32,438 nucleotides of DNA from Candidatus Altimarinota bacterium (lineage in GTDB: Bacteria; Patescibacteriota; Gracilibacteria; JANQMV01). The translations under genes and the position numbers were made by a program. The stretch is taken from positions 1 through 32,438 of the forward strand of contig JANQMV010000002.1 in NCBI GenBank assembly GCA_028279865.1. Direction: 5' to 3'. Positions 15,345-24,780 of the stretch are shown piece by piece (the first letter of the stretch is position 1; each line of letters begins with the position of its first letter). Under the pieces are notes generated by a model that saw only the letters and a list, made by a program, of their open reading frames with translations, was not told where the DNA came from and made no database searches.

Positions 15345-16382
15345 GTGGCTATCGAACGCAACCATTCCATCGCATCTCCCCAGACCAACGACGACGACAA
15401 TCAAAACCAGATTGATCAGATTTTACGTCCGAAAACTTTGGACGAATACGTCGGACAAAAGAAAATCAAAAACCATTTGAGAATTTTTATCAGTGCGGCG
15501 GTTAAAAGAAATGAACCACTTGAGCACTTACTTTTGTACGGTCCTCCGGGACTTGGAAAAACAACCTTGGCAAATATCATTGCCAATGAAACCAACGCCA
15601 ATATCAAAGTAACTTCAGGTCCGGCTATTGAAAAACAGGGTGATTTGGCTTCAATTCTTTCAAATTTAAAGGAAGGTGATATTTTGTTTATAGACGAGAT
15701 TCACAGACTCAAAACTAACGTAGAGGAAATCCTTTATTCTGCGATGGAAGATTTTGCCTTGGATTTAATTGTCGGAAAAGGTCCGGGGGCACGCAGCATG
15801 CGCCTTGCCTTACCGAAATTTACCTTAATAGGAGCAACGACTAAAGCCGGAAGCTTATCTTCGCCTTTGCGCGATCGCTTTGGAGTGATTCATAAGTTAA
15901 ACTTTTATGAAGCGGATGAAATTGGAGAAATTATTCAACGTAGCGCCAGTATTTTAGATACCAAAATCACGCCTGAAGCTTGCACAACTTTAGCAGGAAG
16001 AGCACGTTTTACGCCGAGAATTGCGAATAGGATCTTGAAGAGATTACGTGATTATGCGGAGGTAATTCATCAGGGAGAAATCACACATGACATTGCAATG
16101 GAAGGACTGGAAACTTTAGGCATTGATCCGCACGGACTTGATCATACGGATCGCTATATTTTGGAAACCATTTTAGAAAAATTCGAAGGAGGTCCTGTCG
16201 GACTTTCCACTCTCGCTGCTGCAACAGCTGAAGCGAAGGAAACTATCGAAGATATCTACGAACCGTTTTTACTTCAAATCGGTTTCCTAGCACGCACACC
16301 TCGTGGGCGTATTGCTACGAAGAAAGCTTTTGAGCATATGGGGATTGAGTTTGATGAAGATAAACAGGCTAGTTTTTTCTAG
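15345..16382 (+). CDS. ruvB: Holliday junction branch migration helicase RuvB
   Basis: RuvB is the AAA+ motor of the RuvABC system. The protein is 345 residues from a GTG start at 15345; no better ATG is near. Walker A GPPGLGKT is at 66-73, Walker B FIDEIH at 115-120, then the sensor [15 protein letters not shown] with the arginine finger, and the C-terminal winged helix ([17 protein letters not shown]). The N-terminal ~20 residues are hydrophilic and variable. Its TAG stop overlaps the stop of convergent thrC within one CTAG. ruvA and ruvC are not in the window. Confidence 0.95.
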   Translation: MAIERNHSIASPQTNDDDNQNQIDQILRPKTLDEYVGQKKIKNHLRIFISAAVKRNEPLEHLLLYGPPGLGKTTLANIIANETNANIKVTSGPAIEKQGDLASILSNLKEGDILFIDEIHRLKTNVEEILYSAMEDFALDLIVGKGPGARSMRLALPKFTLIGATTKAGSLSSPLRDRFGVIHKLNFYEADEIGEIIQRSASILDTKITPEACTTLAGRARFTPRIANRILKRLRDYAEVIHQGEITHDIAMEGLETLGIDPHGLDHTDRYILETILEKFEGGPVGLSTLAAATAEAKETIEDIYEPFLLQIGFLARTPRGRIATKKAFEHMGIEFDEDKQASFF

Positions 16383-18166
16383 CCTTCAATCTGACTCAAA
16401 GCAAGTTCTCTCACCTTTTTAGCAACAGCAATTAGGTCTTTGTCAAAAGCTTCAGGCTTATCTAAATCTTCTACATTCATAGACTCTAAGCGTTGGAGCT
16501 CAGGATGTTTTTTATCATGCGCAACCATAACACCAGAAGCATCAAGTGCTTCTGGAAATTTATCTGGATGAGCTGTCTCCAAAATAATAACTTTATCATT
16601 CTCACCAATAATGCCTTTTTCACGCGCACGATCTGTCGCAACTTTTGCAGTGATTCCATGTGGTTCCATCACAACATCCTGGACAGTACTTGTTCTTTCA
16701 ATTGATGCATAAACTTCTGAATCACTTGTCACATCTTCAACATGAATAAATCCTTGCAGATATTCAATGATTTCAGGCATCATTCCATAATCTTTTAACT
16801 TAATTGTTTTCTTCAATAACTTAATCAATTCTTCTCTTACTGCATCAACTTTTTCAACATCCTCACCAGTTTTTTCCATTTCCTTTATTTCCTTTCTTAC
16901 ATTTGAAATTTTAATATCAAGCTTTGTAATATCGTCTTTCATCCTTTGATAATCAATCTTTCCTTCAAAGCCAATCTTTTGAGCTGCGTAATCGAGGATT
17001 CTTTCAAAATTATTCGGATCACCAATATCCATTGAAGGAGAAGAAGTATTTTGAAAACCTGGATGTTGAATTTCCCCACGATTGATTAGTCCTGCTAAAA
17101 TATTATTTGAGTTTGTCCCAACTAAAAACTTCTTAATCGGTGCGCCACCTTCCATCGCTAAGATCCCCGCGGTTAAGTGCCCCACATTTCCGCTTGGCAC
17201 AGCATAAACGACCTTTTCTCCTTGTTCCAAATGCTTATTTTTAAGCATTTCACCAATTCCCACGAAATACTGTTTCATTTGTGGAATTAACCTCCAGATA
17301 TTCTGCGAATTAGCACTACCAAGATTTATACCTTCAAGTAGTTTTCTAACTCCTTCTACATCCTCTACCGTCAAAACCTGCTCTAATTTGATTTTTGCTT
17401 GTTTGATAATTTCTTGGATTGCTTCTGGTAATTCATTTTCATTTTTTTTCTCTAAATTTTTAACTAACTGCAGCAAAATGGAAATATCCTGACAGTTATC
17501 AAAATTACCATCAATCGGAATTACTTGGGTATTTTTGAATTTATTTTTTGTATCCAGCATCTGCTTCTCTTGAGGAGGACTCACTCCATCCGTCGGATAC
17601 ATCACCGTCACTGTAATATCTGGAGAATCTCCAAAAGCATTCATAATTGCCACACCGGTATCTCCGGAAGTTGCAACAATTAAGTTGAGCTTTGTTCCAA
17701 ATTTCTCACAATGTGCTTGCATCTTTTGCCTCAAGTCACGCGCAGCATTGTCCTTAAAACTTGCTGTCGGACCTTGATCCAAGCGTAATATAAATGTGTT
17801 GTCTTCTAAAAACTCTAGTGGTAAATCAAAATTATGCGCTATCTCCATCATGCCTAACAAACGTTCGTCATCAATTTCTTCACGTGGAATAAAATAGCGA
17901 TTCAGGTAAGCAGAGATTTCTGCTGGAGATAATTTATCTAAATTGTTAATAAATTCATCAGAAAATTTTGGTAACTGATTTGGCATCAGTAGTCCTCCGT
18001 TTTTATCTTTACCAATATTTACACTTTCCCAAAAATCCCAAAACTCTTGTGAGAGTTCATCATCTTCATTTGGCATTCCTTCTCCACGCGTACTGCGAAA
18101 TTCTGTATTAATCTCGTCTTCAGCAACATTGGCTAACATATCTTGAAAATCTATAGTTTCAGGCAT
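16379..18166 (-). CDS. thrC: Threonine synthase
   Basis: A PLP fold-type II enzyme converting O-phosphohomoserine to threonine. RSTRG is at about 24-28, [16 protein letters not shown] holds the PLP lysine K138, TSGDTG (166-171) binds the phosphate/cofactor, and [14 protein letters not shown] matches the NS-N-RI region. It is 595 residues, clearly longer than E. coli ThrC (428). Extra Lys/Glu-rich helical segments are at about 235-275 and 430-480, the second coiled-coil-like ([20 protein letters not shown]). These are not repeat insertions of the kind seen in argS. No other Thr-pathway gene is in the window. Stop TAG; convergent with ruvB. Confidence 0.9.
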   Translation of the reverse strand: MPETIDFQDMLANVAEDEINTEFRSTRGEGMPNEDDELSQEFWDFWESVNIGKDKNGGLLMPNQLPKFSDEFINNLDKLSPAEISAYLNRYFIPREEIDDERLLGMMEIAHNFDLPLEFLEDNTFILRLDQGPTASFKDNAARDLRQKMQAHCEKFGTKLNLIVATSGDTGVAIMNAFGDSPDITVTVMYPTDGVSPPQEKQMLDTKNKFKNTQVIPIDGNFDNCQDISILLQLVKNLEKKNENELPEAIQEIIKQAKIKLEQVLTVEDVEGVRKLLEGINLGSANSQNIWRLIPQMKQYFVGIGEMLKNKHLEQGEKVVYAVPSGNVGHLTAGILAMEGGAPIKKFLVGTNSNNILAGLINRGEIQHPGFQNTSSPSMDIGDPNNFERILDYAAQKIGFEGKIDYQRMKDDITKLDIKISNVRKEIKEMEKTGEDVEKVDAVREELIKLLKKTIKLKDYGMMPEIIEYLQGFIHVEDVTSDSEVYASIERTSTVQDVVMEPHGITAKVATDRAREKGIIGENDKVIILETAHPDKFPEALDASGVMVAHDKKHPELQRLESMNVEDLDKPEAFDKDLIAVAKKVRELALSQIEG

Positions 18167-18187
18167 TTTTATTTATTGTTAAATAAT

Positions 18188-18220
18188 AAAACAGGAGACC
18201 ATTGTATCCTCTCCTGTTTT
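18188..18220 (-). terminator. Terminator after serS
   Basis: AAAACAGGAGA (18188-18198) and TCTCCTGTTTT (18210-18220) form a perfect 11-bp stem with an 11-nt loop. On the minus strand the stem ends in a U-rich run. It lies between the serS stop and the thrC start, so thrC probably has its own promoter further downstream of this hairpin or relies on readthrough. Confidence 0.75.
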
Positions 18221-18242
18221 AAAAAGTCAATTTTTTGCCTAT

Positions 18243-19505
18243 TTATCCAATCTTATCAAACCCACAAAGCGGTCTCAACACCTCCGGAATCACAATCGAA
18301 CCATCTTTTTGTTGATAATTTTCCATAATCGCAATCAACGGACGCGAAGAAGTCGCTGTTCCGTTTAAAGTATGCACGAAGTGGATTTTTCCATCCGCAT
18401 CACGGTATCTGATTTTCAAACGACGCGATTGGAAATCCGTACAGTTTGAAGTCGAAGTCATTTCACGGTATTTCCCCTGCCCCGGAAGCCACGCTTCAAG
18501 GTCATATTTTTTCGCCGCACTTCCCCCAAGATCCCCTCCACAGATATTTACCACTTGGTAAGGAATTCCTAAATCTTGTAAAACTTCCTCCTCAATTTCA
18601 CGCATTTCTTCATGTGCTTCCCATGACTTATCCGGATGAGCGATGAAAACCATCTCCACCTTTTCGAATTGATGTACACGCAAGATTCCTTTCATATCTT
18701 TTCCATAAGTCCCCGCCTCACGACGGAAACACGGAGAGTAACCGACGAATTTTTGCCCCAAATCTTTTTCTTCCAAAATTTCTCCGGCATAATAAGCCGT
18801 CACCGGAACTTCCGAAGTACCGATTAAATACAAATCATCTTCACCCGGATTGACAGTATAGATTTGATTTTTATCCGCTGGGAAAAAACCTGTTCCGTAC
18901 ATTGCATCTTCACGTACCATATACGGAGGAATCATTGGCGTGAATCCCTTTTTTACAAGCTTTTGCATGACATAATTCATCAAAGCCATCTCCAGAATCA
19001 CAAGTTCGTTTTTCAAATAATAAAAACGACTTCCCGAAATTTTCGCCGCACGCTCCAAATCAATAATATCCAAAGCCTCACCAAGTTCCCAGTGTTCCTT
19101 TGGTTCAAAATCAAATTCCGGTTTTTCACCCACAGTCCGAGCAACTTGATTATCCTCATCATCTTCACCTTCCGGCACTGATTCGTGCGCCGGGTTTGGA
19201 AGTTGGTTCATCACATCCAGATAAGCTTCTTCAGCTTTTTTAAGCTCTTCGTCTTGTGCTTTTTGTTTGTCAGAGAGTTCTTTCATATCAGCTAAAACTT
19301 TTTCTTTTTCATCTCCTTGAAGCTGTGGAATTTGTTTGGATACTTTATTTTTTTCCGCTTGAAGCGTTTCTGATTCGGTAATCAATTTTCTCTTTTTTTC
19401 GTCCAACTTCAAAATCCGGTCAATCAAATTCGGATCAGCCTGCTTAATCGCAATTCCTTTTTTGAAATAATCCGGATTTTCGCGTATTTGTTTTATGTCG
19501 AGCAT
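18243..19505 (-). CDS. serS: Seryl-tRNA synthetase
   Basis: A class II synthetase charging tRNA-Ser. The N-terminal antiparallel coiled-coil tRNA-binding arm is about residues 30-100. The catalytic core has motif 2 CFRREAGTYG (259-268) with VHQFEK, and motif 3 GTATSSRPLIAIMENYQ (382-398). The length of 420 is typical. Start ATG 19505; the coiled coil ends in an acidic EGEDDEDN linker. No repeat insertion is present. A REP-like element lies just upstream. Confidence 0.96.
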   Translation of the reverse strand: MLDIKQIRENPDYFKKGIAIKQADPNLIDRILKLDEKKRKLITESETLQAEKNKVSKQIPQLQGDEKEKVLADMKELSDKQKAQDEELKKAEEAYLDVMNQLPNPAHESVPEGEDDEDNQVARTVGEKPEFDFEPKEHWELGEALDIIDLERAAKISGSRFYYLKNELVILEMALMNYVMQKLVKKGFTPMIPPYMVREDAMYGTGFFPADKNQIYTVNPGEDDLYLIGTSEVPVTAYYAGEILEEKDLGQKFVGYSPCFRREAGTYGKDMKGILRVHQFEKVEMVFIAHPDKSWEAHEEMREIEEEVLQDLGIPYQVVNICGGDLGGSAAKKYDLEAWLPGQGKYREMTSTSNCTDFQSRRLKIRYRDADGKIHFVHTLNGTATSSRPLIAIMENYQQKDGSIVIPEVLRPLCGFDKIG

Positions 19506-19537
19506 TTTTTGTCTAGTTAAAAGTGAATAAAAACAAC

Positions 19538-19607
19538 GTCATTCCGGCTTGTCCGGAATCTATAACCACAACTTCAGGTTCAAGATACTGGACAAGCCAG
19601 CATGACA
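19538..19607. repeat. REP-like inverted element upstream of serS
   Basis: GTCATTCCGGCTTGTCCGGA (19538-19557) and CTGGACAAGCCAGCATGAC (19588-19606) form inverted ends. The left end is the same unit found in frame inside priA at 5388-5407. Confidence 0.65.
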
Positions 19608-19660
19608 TTTAAAATATAACTATTATCTATATCAAAGTCAAAACTAGAAATCTGCTTTGC

Positions 19661-19689
19661 TTTACAGTTAAAGGTATTTTGATTAAAAT
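19661..19689 (+). promoter_or_regulatory. Probable promoter for the 19730 gene and valS
   Basis: TTTACA (19661-19666) and TAAAAT (19684-19689) are 17 nt apart, about 40 nt before the ATG at 19730. Confidence 0.4.
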
Positions 19690-19729
19690 GCCATTTGTAA
19701 AATTTAATCAATAATTAACTTAAACAGAA

Positions 19730-20110
19730 ATGGAACCCCATAAACAATCAGAAAAATATAATCCATTTCAAGATGCAAGTTTCTGGTCAGCTTTTTTACT
19801 AGGAGGAGGTGTTTCAGTCCCATTTATGGAATTAAATGGGTTGTTTTTTGAACCTCCAGCAATATTAAATTTAATTTTCTTAATCAGCTGGACTGGTTGG
19901 ATTATTTTCAAAAAGGGTAAAAAAGGAAGTCTACTTATTGGTTTTTTATTCGCAATAATTGTTACTGCAATCTTTTTTCCTCTCATGCTGAAAATTGAAA
20001 TAAGAAAAATGGAGGCTGAAAGACGTGAATTTATTGAGGAATATATGGGAGACGACTTAAATGCTGAACAACGCAAATTCATGGAAGAATACATAGAAAA
20101 CATGAACTAA
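19730..20110 (+). CDS. Small membrane protein of unknown function
   Basis: A 126-residue protein, not recognised. A hydrophilic N-terminus is followed by hydrophobic segments at about 17-35, 43-60 and 67-88, then a charged helical tail. The tail contains two similar stretches, RREFIEEYMGDDLNAEQ and RKFMEEYIENMN, as if a short helix was duplicated. It lies 51 nt before valS on the same strand and probably shares its promoter. Confidence 0.6.
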   Translation: MEPHKQSEKYNPFQDASFWSAFLLGGGVSVPFMELNGLFFEPPAILNLIFLISWTGWIIFKKGKKGSLLIGFLFAIIVTAIFFPLMLKIEIRKMEAERREFIEEYMGDDLNAEQRKFMEEYIENMN

Positions 20111-20161
20111 ACTTAAAAAATACGCCTTTTTAAAATAACTATTATTAATAAAAAATAAATT

Positions 20162-22924
20162 ATGCTTCCATCGAGTTACGAACACAAAAAATACGAGGAT
20201 AAAATTTATAAAAAATGGGAAGAATCAGGTGCGTTTACGCCTGATACTGATCCGAATAAAAAACCATTTACGATTTCAATGCCGCCACCAAATGCGACAG
20301 GGACTCTGCATCTTGGACACGCGGTCATGCTCGCGCTGGAAGACATCATGATCCGGCAGAAGAGAATGCAAGGCTACAATGCCTTGTGGCTACCGGGAAC
20401 TGATCATGCAGCGATCGCGACACAAAATAAAGTCGAAAAAATCTTGGCAGCTGAAGAAGGCATCACTCGTGAACAACTCGGACGTGAGAACTTCTTGGAA
20501 AGGGTCAAAGCATATGTCGCGGATTGTCAGGATACGATTCGTCAGCAAGTCAGAAAGATGGGATCAAGCTGTGACTGGACACGTGAACGTTATACTTTTG
20601 ATGATGATTTGAATAGAGCAGTAACCGAAATCTTTGTACGCATGTACGAAGACAAATTGATCTACCGTGGTCACAGACTTGTGAACTGGTGTCCGCGCTG
20701 TAAATCGACGCTGGCGGATGACGAAGTAGAACACAAAGAACGTCAGGGAAAATTGTATTGGATTAAATACGGACCGTTTGTACTAGCAACAACTCGTCCT
20801 GAAACAAAACTCGGAGATACGGCTGTAGCGGTTCATCCGGATGATGAAAGGTACAAAGATATGGTTGGGAAAGAATACCAAATCCCGGGAGTTTTGGGAG
20901 AATTCACGGTCAAAGTTATTGCGGATAAAAGTGTGAATCCAGAGTTCGGCTCAGGTGCAGTGAAAGTAACCCCGGCGCATAGTTTTGTAGATAATGAAAT
21001 GGCTGAGCGTAATGGAATCCCAATGAAACAAATCATTGATGAAGACGGATGCATGATGGAAAACTGTGGTAAATACGCAGGACTACCAACAGTTCAAGCC
21101 AGAAAAGAAATTGTCGAAGATATGGAGAAAATGGGACTAATTGAAAAAGTCGAGGAAAATTATGATATGCAATTATCGGTTTGTTATCGTTGTGAAACGC
21201 CAATCGAACCGCTTCCATCGAAACAATGGTTTATTGACGTAAACCAAAAATTTGATATCGCACATCCTGAAAAATTAGGCTTGAAAGATAAAAATGTGAG
21301 TTTGAAAGAAGCGGCGATTCATGTAATCAAAGATCAGAAAATTGAGATTATTCCAGATCGGTTTAACAAGACGTATTTCCACTGGATGGATAATCTCAAA
21401 GACTGGTGTGTTTCTCGTCAGATTTGGTGGGGACACAGGATTCCGGTTTGGTATTGTGAAGATTGTGAAGAAGTGATTGTCGATCGAGAGACGCCGAAAG
21501 CTTGTAAATGTGGAAGTGAAAAATTAATCCAAGATGAAGACACTCTCGATACTTGGTTCTCGTCCGGTTTATGGACTTTCTCAACGCTTGGTTGGCCGGA
21601 GAAAACCGAGGATCTGGAATACTTCCATCCGACAAGTGTGATGGAGACAGGTTATGATATTTTGTTCTTCTGGGTGGCGCGGATGATTATTATGAGTACA
21701 TACGCGCTTAGCGAAATTCCTTTTGAAAAAGTTTATCTGCATGGGCTTCTCCGTGATAAACAAGGACGCAAAATGTCTAAATCTTTAGGCAACGGAATTG
21801 ATCCACTTGAGATGATTGATAAGTATGGAGCGGATGCTTTACGTATGGCGCTGTTCATTGGCTCCACTCCTGGAAATGATTCAAGAATTTATGAAGAAAA
21901 AATCGAAGGATTTAGGAATTTTGTAAATAAGTTCTGGAATATTTCGAGGTTTGCGCTGGGGCGAAGTGAAGATACAAAAGTCTCCCTTGAGGGAGATACA
22001 AAGGGTGTTCAACCGCAAGGTAAGCAGACGAATGACTCCAACCAAAGCACAAACACCCCCCAACCCCCTCAAGGGGGAGCAGAACAAACCCCTCAGTCCC
22101 CTTTTCAAGGGGAAGCAGCTACAAAACCTCAAGAACTCATCAACCAATGGATCATCTCCCGTACGCAAGTTTTGATTAAAGATGTAAACAAGGGACTGGA
22201 TGAATTCAAATTCTCAGAAACAGGACAGCTTCTATATGATTTTGTGTGGAATGAGTTTGCGGATTGGTATTTGGAAATGAGTAAGAAATCTGAGTCAGAA
22301 GAAACCAAACAAACGCTGCTTTATGTTTTGCAAAATCTACTCAAACTTCTCCATCCGTATATTCCGTATGTGACGGAGGAAATCTGGGGAGAATTCAATG
22401 AAGACATGCTGATCACGGCGGCTTGGCCTGAAGCTGATGAAAGTTTGATTAATGCTGAGCAAGAGAAGAAAGCTGATTTGATCAGAAATATTATTAAGGA
22501 AATCCGTAGTAAACGTGCCGAAGCGAAAGTTGATCCAGTGAAGAAGATTTCGGCGATTGTGTTTGGAGGAAAAAACACAGCCATCGTAGAAGAGCATGCT
22601 GAGGTGATTAAATTCATGGCGGGGCTTGAAACTCTGACCGCGTCAGAGAGTGGAGACAAACCAGAAAAAGCTATCGCGATCTTTATCGACGGTGCGGAAG
22701 TTTATCTGCCTTTAGCTGACATGCTTGATCCAGAGAAAGAGAAAAAGAGGATTGAAAAAGAGATCGCTGAAGCGGAAAAATATGTAAAATCAATTCAAGG
22801 CAAACTATCGAACAAAAATTTTGTACAAAAAGCTCCTGCAAATATTATTGAGGCTGAGAAGGAAAAGGAGAAGGCTACTTTGGAGAAGATTGAGAAACTT
22901 AAGAAACAGTTGGGGGAGATATAG
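20162..22924 (+). CDS. valS: Valyl-tRNA synthetase with in-frame repeat insertion
   Basis: A class I synthetase charging tRNA-Val and editing Thr. 920 residues. HLGH is at 50-53 (PPPNATGTLHLGH), the CP1 editing domain about 190-350, and KMSKS at 537-541 (GRKMSKSLGNGIDP). Cysteine pairs suggest zinc sites (CPRCKS, CYRCET, WYCEDCEE with CKCGSE). The anticodon-binding domain and C-terminal coiled-coil arm (KKRIEKEIAEAEKYVKSIQG) follow. Residues about 601-657 are repeat-derived (VSLEGDTKGVQPQGK, TPQPPQGGAE, TPQSPFQGEA) and lie between NKFWNISRFALGR and ELINQWIISR, at the start of the anticodon-binding domain. Stop TAG. Confidence 0.96.
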   Translation: MLPSSYEHKKYEDKIYKKWEESGAFTPDTDPNKKPFTISMPPPNATGTLHLGHAVMLALEDIMIRQKRMQGYNALWLPGTDHAAIATQNKVEKILAAEEGITREQLGRENFLERVKAYVADCQDTIRQQVRKMGSSCDWTRERYTFDDDLNRAVTEIFVRMYEDKLIYRGHRLVNWCPRCKSTLADDEVEHKERQGKLYWIKYGPFVLATTRPETKLGDTAVAVHPDDERYKDMVGKEYQIPGVLGEFTVKVIADKSVNPEFGSGAVKVTPAHSFVDNEMAERNGIPMKQIIDEDGCMMENCGKYAGLPTVQARKEIVEDMEKMGLIEKVEENYDMQLSVCYRCETPIEPLPSKQWFIDVNQKFDIAHPEKLGLKDKNVSLKEAAIHVIKDQKIEIIPDRFNKTYFHWMDNLKDWCVSRQIWWGHRIPVWYCEDCEEVIVDRETPKACKCGSEKLIQDEDTLDTWFSSGLWTFSTLGWPEKTEDLEYFHPTSVMETGYDILFFWVARMIIMSTYALSEIPFEKVYLHGLLRDKQGRKMSKSLGNGIDPLEMIDKYGADALRMALFIGSTPGNDSRIYEEKIEGFRNFVNKFWNISRFALGRSEDTKVSLEGDTKGVQPQGKQTNDSNQSTNTPQPPQGGAEQTPQSPFQGEAATKPQELINQWIISRTQVLIKDVNKGLDEFKFSETGQLLYDFVWNEFADWYLEMSKKSESEETKQTLLYVLQNLLKLLHPYIPYVTEEIWGEFNEDMLITAAWPEADESLINAEQEKKADLIRNIIKEIRSKRAEAKVDPVKKISAIVFGGKNTAIVEEHAEVIKFMAGLETLTASESGDKPEKAIAIFIDGAEVYLPLADMLDPEKEKKRIEKEIAEAEKYVKSIQGKLSNKNFVQKAPANIIEAEKEKEKATLEKIEKLKKQLGEI
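21964..22130 (+). repeat. In-frame repeat insertion in valS
   Basis: It contains CTCCCTTGAGGGAG (about 21983-21996), GGGTGTTCAACCGCAAGG, CCCCCAACCCCCTCAAGGGG (about 22058-22077) and CCCTCAGTCCCCTTTTCAAG plus GGGAAGC (about 22090-22116). The units match those in argS, priA and recG. The frame stays open and adds about 56 residues. Confidence 0.75.
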
Positions 22925-22957
22925 TTTACTTTACCATTAAGCTAATTTTCATCTCAT

Positions 22958-23509
22958 ATGAAAAAAATATTTAAAATTTCCATAGCAATAATTGCATTTA
23001 TTGCTTTACTGATTTTATCCATTTTTACAGAAAATTTTTCTAAAATAGCTACACCTTTTTTAATCTTTGTTTTCGCCTTTTTATTCCTTAGAGAAACCGA
23101 GCAAATAAAATCATCAGTATCAAAAATATCGGATTACTCAATAAAATGGGCGAACGAGTTTTTCGTTGCATATAAAAACTTCTTAAACGATAGCGAAGAT
23201 ATAATAAATCTTTTACATGAATTACAATATGCTGAAAGAAATCGTGAGCAGGGAAAAGAAATTCTTAAAAGCTTTTTAAGAAGCAACCAGTCAATAAAAA
23301 AGTCTTCACTCCATATGTCAATCATAGTTTCATCTTTTCCTGAAATAAAAGATTTAAAAAATGAATTCATCCTTCATAGTGACAACGTCTTGAAAGCTTT
23401 TGATAATATAATTAAAACAAAGCAAGGAAATACAGACGAAATAAAAATAATGCTTGTATCTTTTAGTAAATCAGCACGCAAAATTCATTCAAAATTAATA
23501 GAAATTTAG
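22958..23509 (+). CDS. Membrane-anchored helical protein of unknown function
   Basis: A 183-residue protein, not recognised. Two hydrophobic helices at about 7-24 and 31-48 form an N-terminal hairpin. A long, probably all-helical cytoplasmic part follows (ISDYSIKWANEFFVAYKNFL, LLHELQYAERNREQGKEIL). It follows valS by 33 nt on the same strand, ends in TAG, and is followed directly by REP hairpins, which suggests the transcript ends there. Confidence 0.6.
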   Translation: MKKIFKISIAIIAFIALLILSIFTENFSKIATPFLIFVFAFLFLRETEQIKSSVSKISDYSIKWANEFFVAYKNFLNDSEDIINLLHELQYAERNREQGKEILKSFLRSNQSIKKSSLHMSIIVSSFPEIKDLKNEFILHSDNVLKAFDNIIKTKQGNTDEIKIMLVSFSKSARKIHSKLIEI

Positions 23510-23585
23510 CTTTCCGCTCGCTGAGGTGTTCTTCACCTCAGCGTCCTCAACCAAGGCATAAAGGTGAAGAACACCTTTATGAGCA
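23510..23585. repeat. Twin-hairpin REP unit, left copy
   Basis: Two perfect hairpins follow each other: CGCTGAGGTG/CACCTCAGCG (about 23519-23543) and CATAAAGGTG/CACCTTTATG (about 23558-23582), each with a TTCTT or AAGAA loop. The same twin unit, with small differences, is at 24826-24899. The pair brackets the RAYT gene, as in BIME/REP-RAYT systems. Confidence 0.75.
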
Positions 23586-23675
23586 GTATAAAAAAACTCC
23601 TTCATTATAAGTAAAACCAACCAAAAACTACAAAACACCAAAAGCCATGCATGCTTCATCCCATCAATTCCGCAA

Positions 23676-24173
23676 ATGTATTTTCTTACATCAACAGCAA
23701 AAAATTGGATAAAATTATTCAATCGAAATGACTTACGCAAAATAGTCATTGATTCAATGAATTTTTTGGTACAACAAAACAGAATCAAAATTCACGGATA
23801 TGTCATAATGCCAAACCATATTCATTTAATTATTTCTATTTGCGAACCTCATCAAATCTCAAACATCCTCCGCGATTTTCATAAATTTACCTCTCAACAA
23901 ATTATAAAAATATTTAGAAATGAAAATAATCCTATTTTAAATAAACTGCTTTCAGAAAAAAAAGACCGTAAATATCAGATTTGGCAAACAACTCATGCTA
24001 TCAAAGAAATTGAATCGCACAATTTTTACGTGCAAAAACTTGAATATATTCACAATAATCCTTGCCAAGACAGATGGCAGCTTTGCGAAAATCCGGAAAA
24101 TTATTTTTATTCAAGTGCAAAAAATTATATTTTAAACCAAGAAAGTTGTGTAATTGTTGAAAAAATTGAATAA
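23676..24173 (+). CDS. REP-associated tyrosine transposase (RAYT, Y1/IS200-like)
   Basis: A 165-residue HUH-type single-strand transposase. It begins MYFLTSTAKNWIKLF, has the HUH motif in YVIMPNHIHLII (H48, H50), and ends with KLEYIHNNP (124-129) and ENYFYSSAKNY. These are signature segments of Y1 REP transposases; the Tyr of YIHNNP is conserved in the family. RAYTs are usually single-copy domesticated genes that mobilise or maintain REP hairpins rather than full IS elements, and REP hairpins are present on both sides. An in-frame stretch upstream lacks another ATG, so ATG 23676 is chosen. The frame is intact, so it may be active. Confidence 0.88.
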   Translation: MYFLTSTAKNWIKLFNRNDLRKIVIDSMNFLVQQNRIKIHGYVIMPNHIHLIISICEPHQISNILRDFHKFTSQQIIKIFRNENNPILNKLLSEKKDRKYQIWQTTHAIKEIESHNFYVQKLEYIHNNPCQDRWQLCENPENYFYSSAKNYILNQESCVIVEKIE

Positions 24174-24185
24174 TAATTTATGTTT

Positions 24186-24204
24186 GAAGGTGAAGAACAC
24201 CTTC
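24186..24204. repeat. Small REP hairpin after RAYT
   Basis: GAAGGTG/AAGAA/CACCTTC is a perfect 7-bp stem just after the RAYT stop. It is a short form of the 23558-23582 hairpin, with the same loop. Confidence 0.65.
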
Positions 24205-24285
24205 AATAGCAAGTGTCTCTTAGCAAGAGTAGATCTCCTGACCTTTAGTTGGAGCAAGTTTTGTAACCTGCTTTAAAATGTTTCT

Positions 24286-24387
24286 GTCATTCCGAGCGCA
24301 GTCGAGGAATCCCTTAACGCAAGATTTTGATTAATCAGAAAATGACTTCAAGAGATCCCTCCATTCACTCCGTTCAGTCGGGATGAC
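24286..24387. repeat. GTCATTCC-type REP element
   Basis: It starts GTCATTCCGAGCGCAGTCGA and ends CCGTTCAGTCGGGATGAC, with inverted GGAATCCC/GAGATCCCTCC parts inside. It fills the gap between RAYT and the PNPOx-like gene. Confidence 0.65.
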
Positions 24388-24410
24388 AAATACCACCTAA
24401 CCTCCCTTTC

Positions 24411-24773
24411 ATGTCCTGGAAAGACACTCTACAAATCGACAAAAAAGTAACACTCATAACCAGCTCAAAAGATGGAAAACCGCATGGCATAGTTGTGGCT
24501 GTAAAAGGACTTGAGAACAACCAAGTTTTGATCAACGTTTGTCAGATGAAAACTTCCTTGAGGAATTTACAAGAAAACGATCAATGCTGCCTGATGACTA
24601 TGGAAGATGGCGAATATTATCGAATAGAAGGCACAGGAAAATTATATTCTGATGGAGAATATTTTGACCTAGCAGTGGAGAGAAATATTACCGGAACTCC
24701 AGAACCAAAATTCGCACTTGTGATTAGCATAGACGCTGTTTATGACGTTGATAAAGTAAAGAAAATTTTGTAG
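24411..24773 (+). CDS. PNPOx-like FMN-binding split-barrel protein
   Basis: A 120-residue protein with the fold pattern of pyridoxamine 5'-phosphate oxidase-like proteins: VTLITSSKDGKPHGIVVAV (strands 1-2), then NQVLINVCQMKTSLRNLQEN (FMN phosphate-binding region) and YYRIEGTGKLYSDGEYF. It is shorter than true PdxH and lacks evidence of pyridoxal-substrate specificity. It may be a flavin or F420-type reductase, or a heme-degrading relative. Start ATG 24411, TAG stop, REP elements on both sides. Confidence 0.75.
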   Translation: MSWKDTLQIDKKVTLITSSKDGKPHGIVVAVKGLENNQVLINVCQMKTSLRNLQENDQCCLMTMEDGEYYRIEGTGKLYSDGEYFDLAVERNITGTPEPKFALVISIDAVYDVDKVKKIL

Positions 24774-24780
24774 CCCATTT

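Noticed and set aside
23512-23585. Repeated hairpins as a CRISPR array
   Set aside because: There are only two or three units, each an inverted repeat with no regular spacers, and no cas gene is present.
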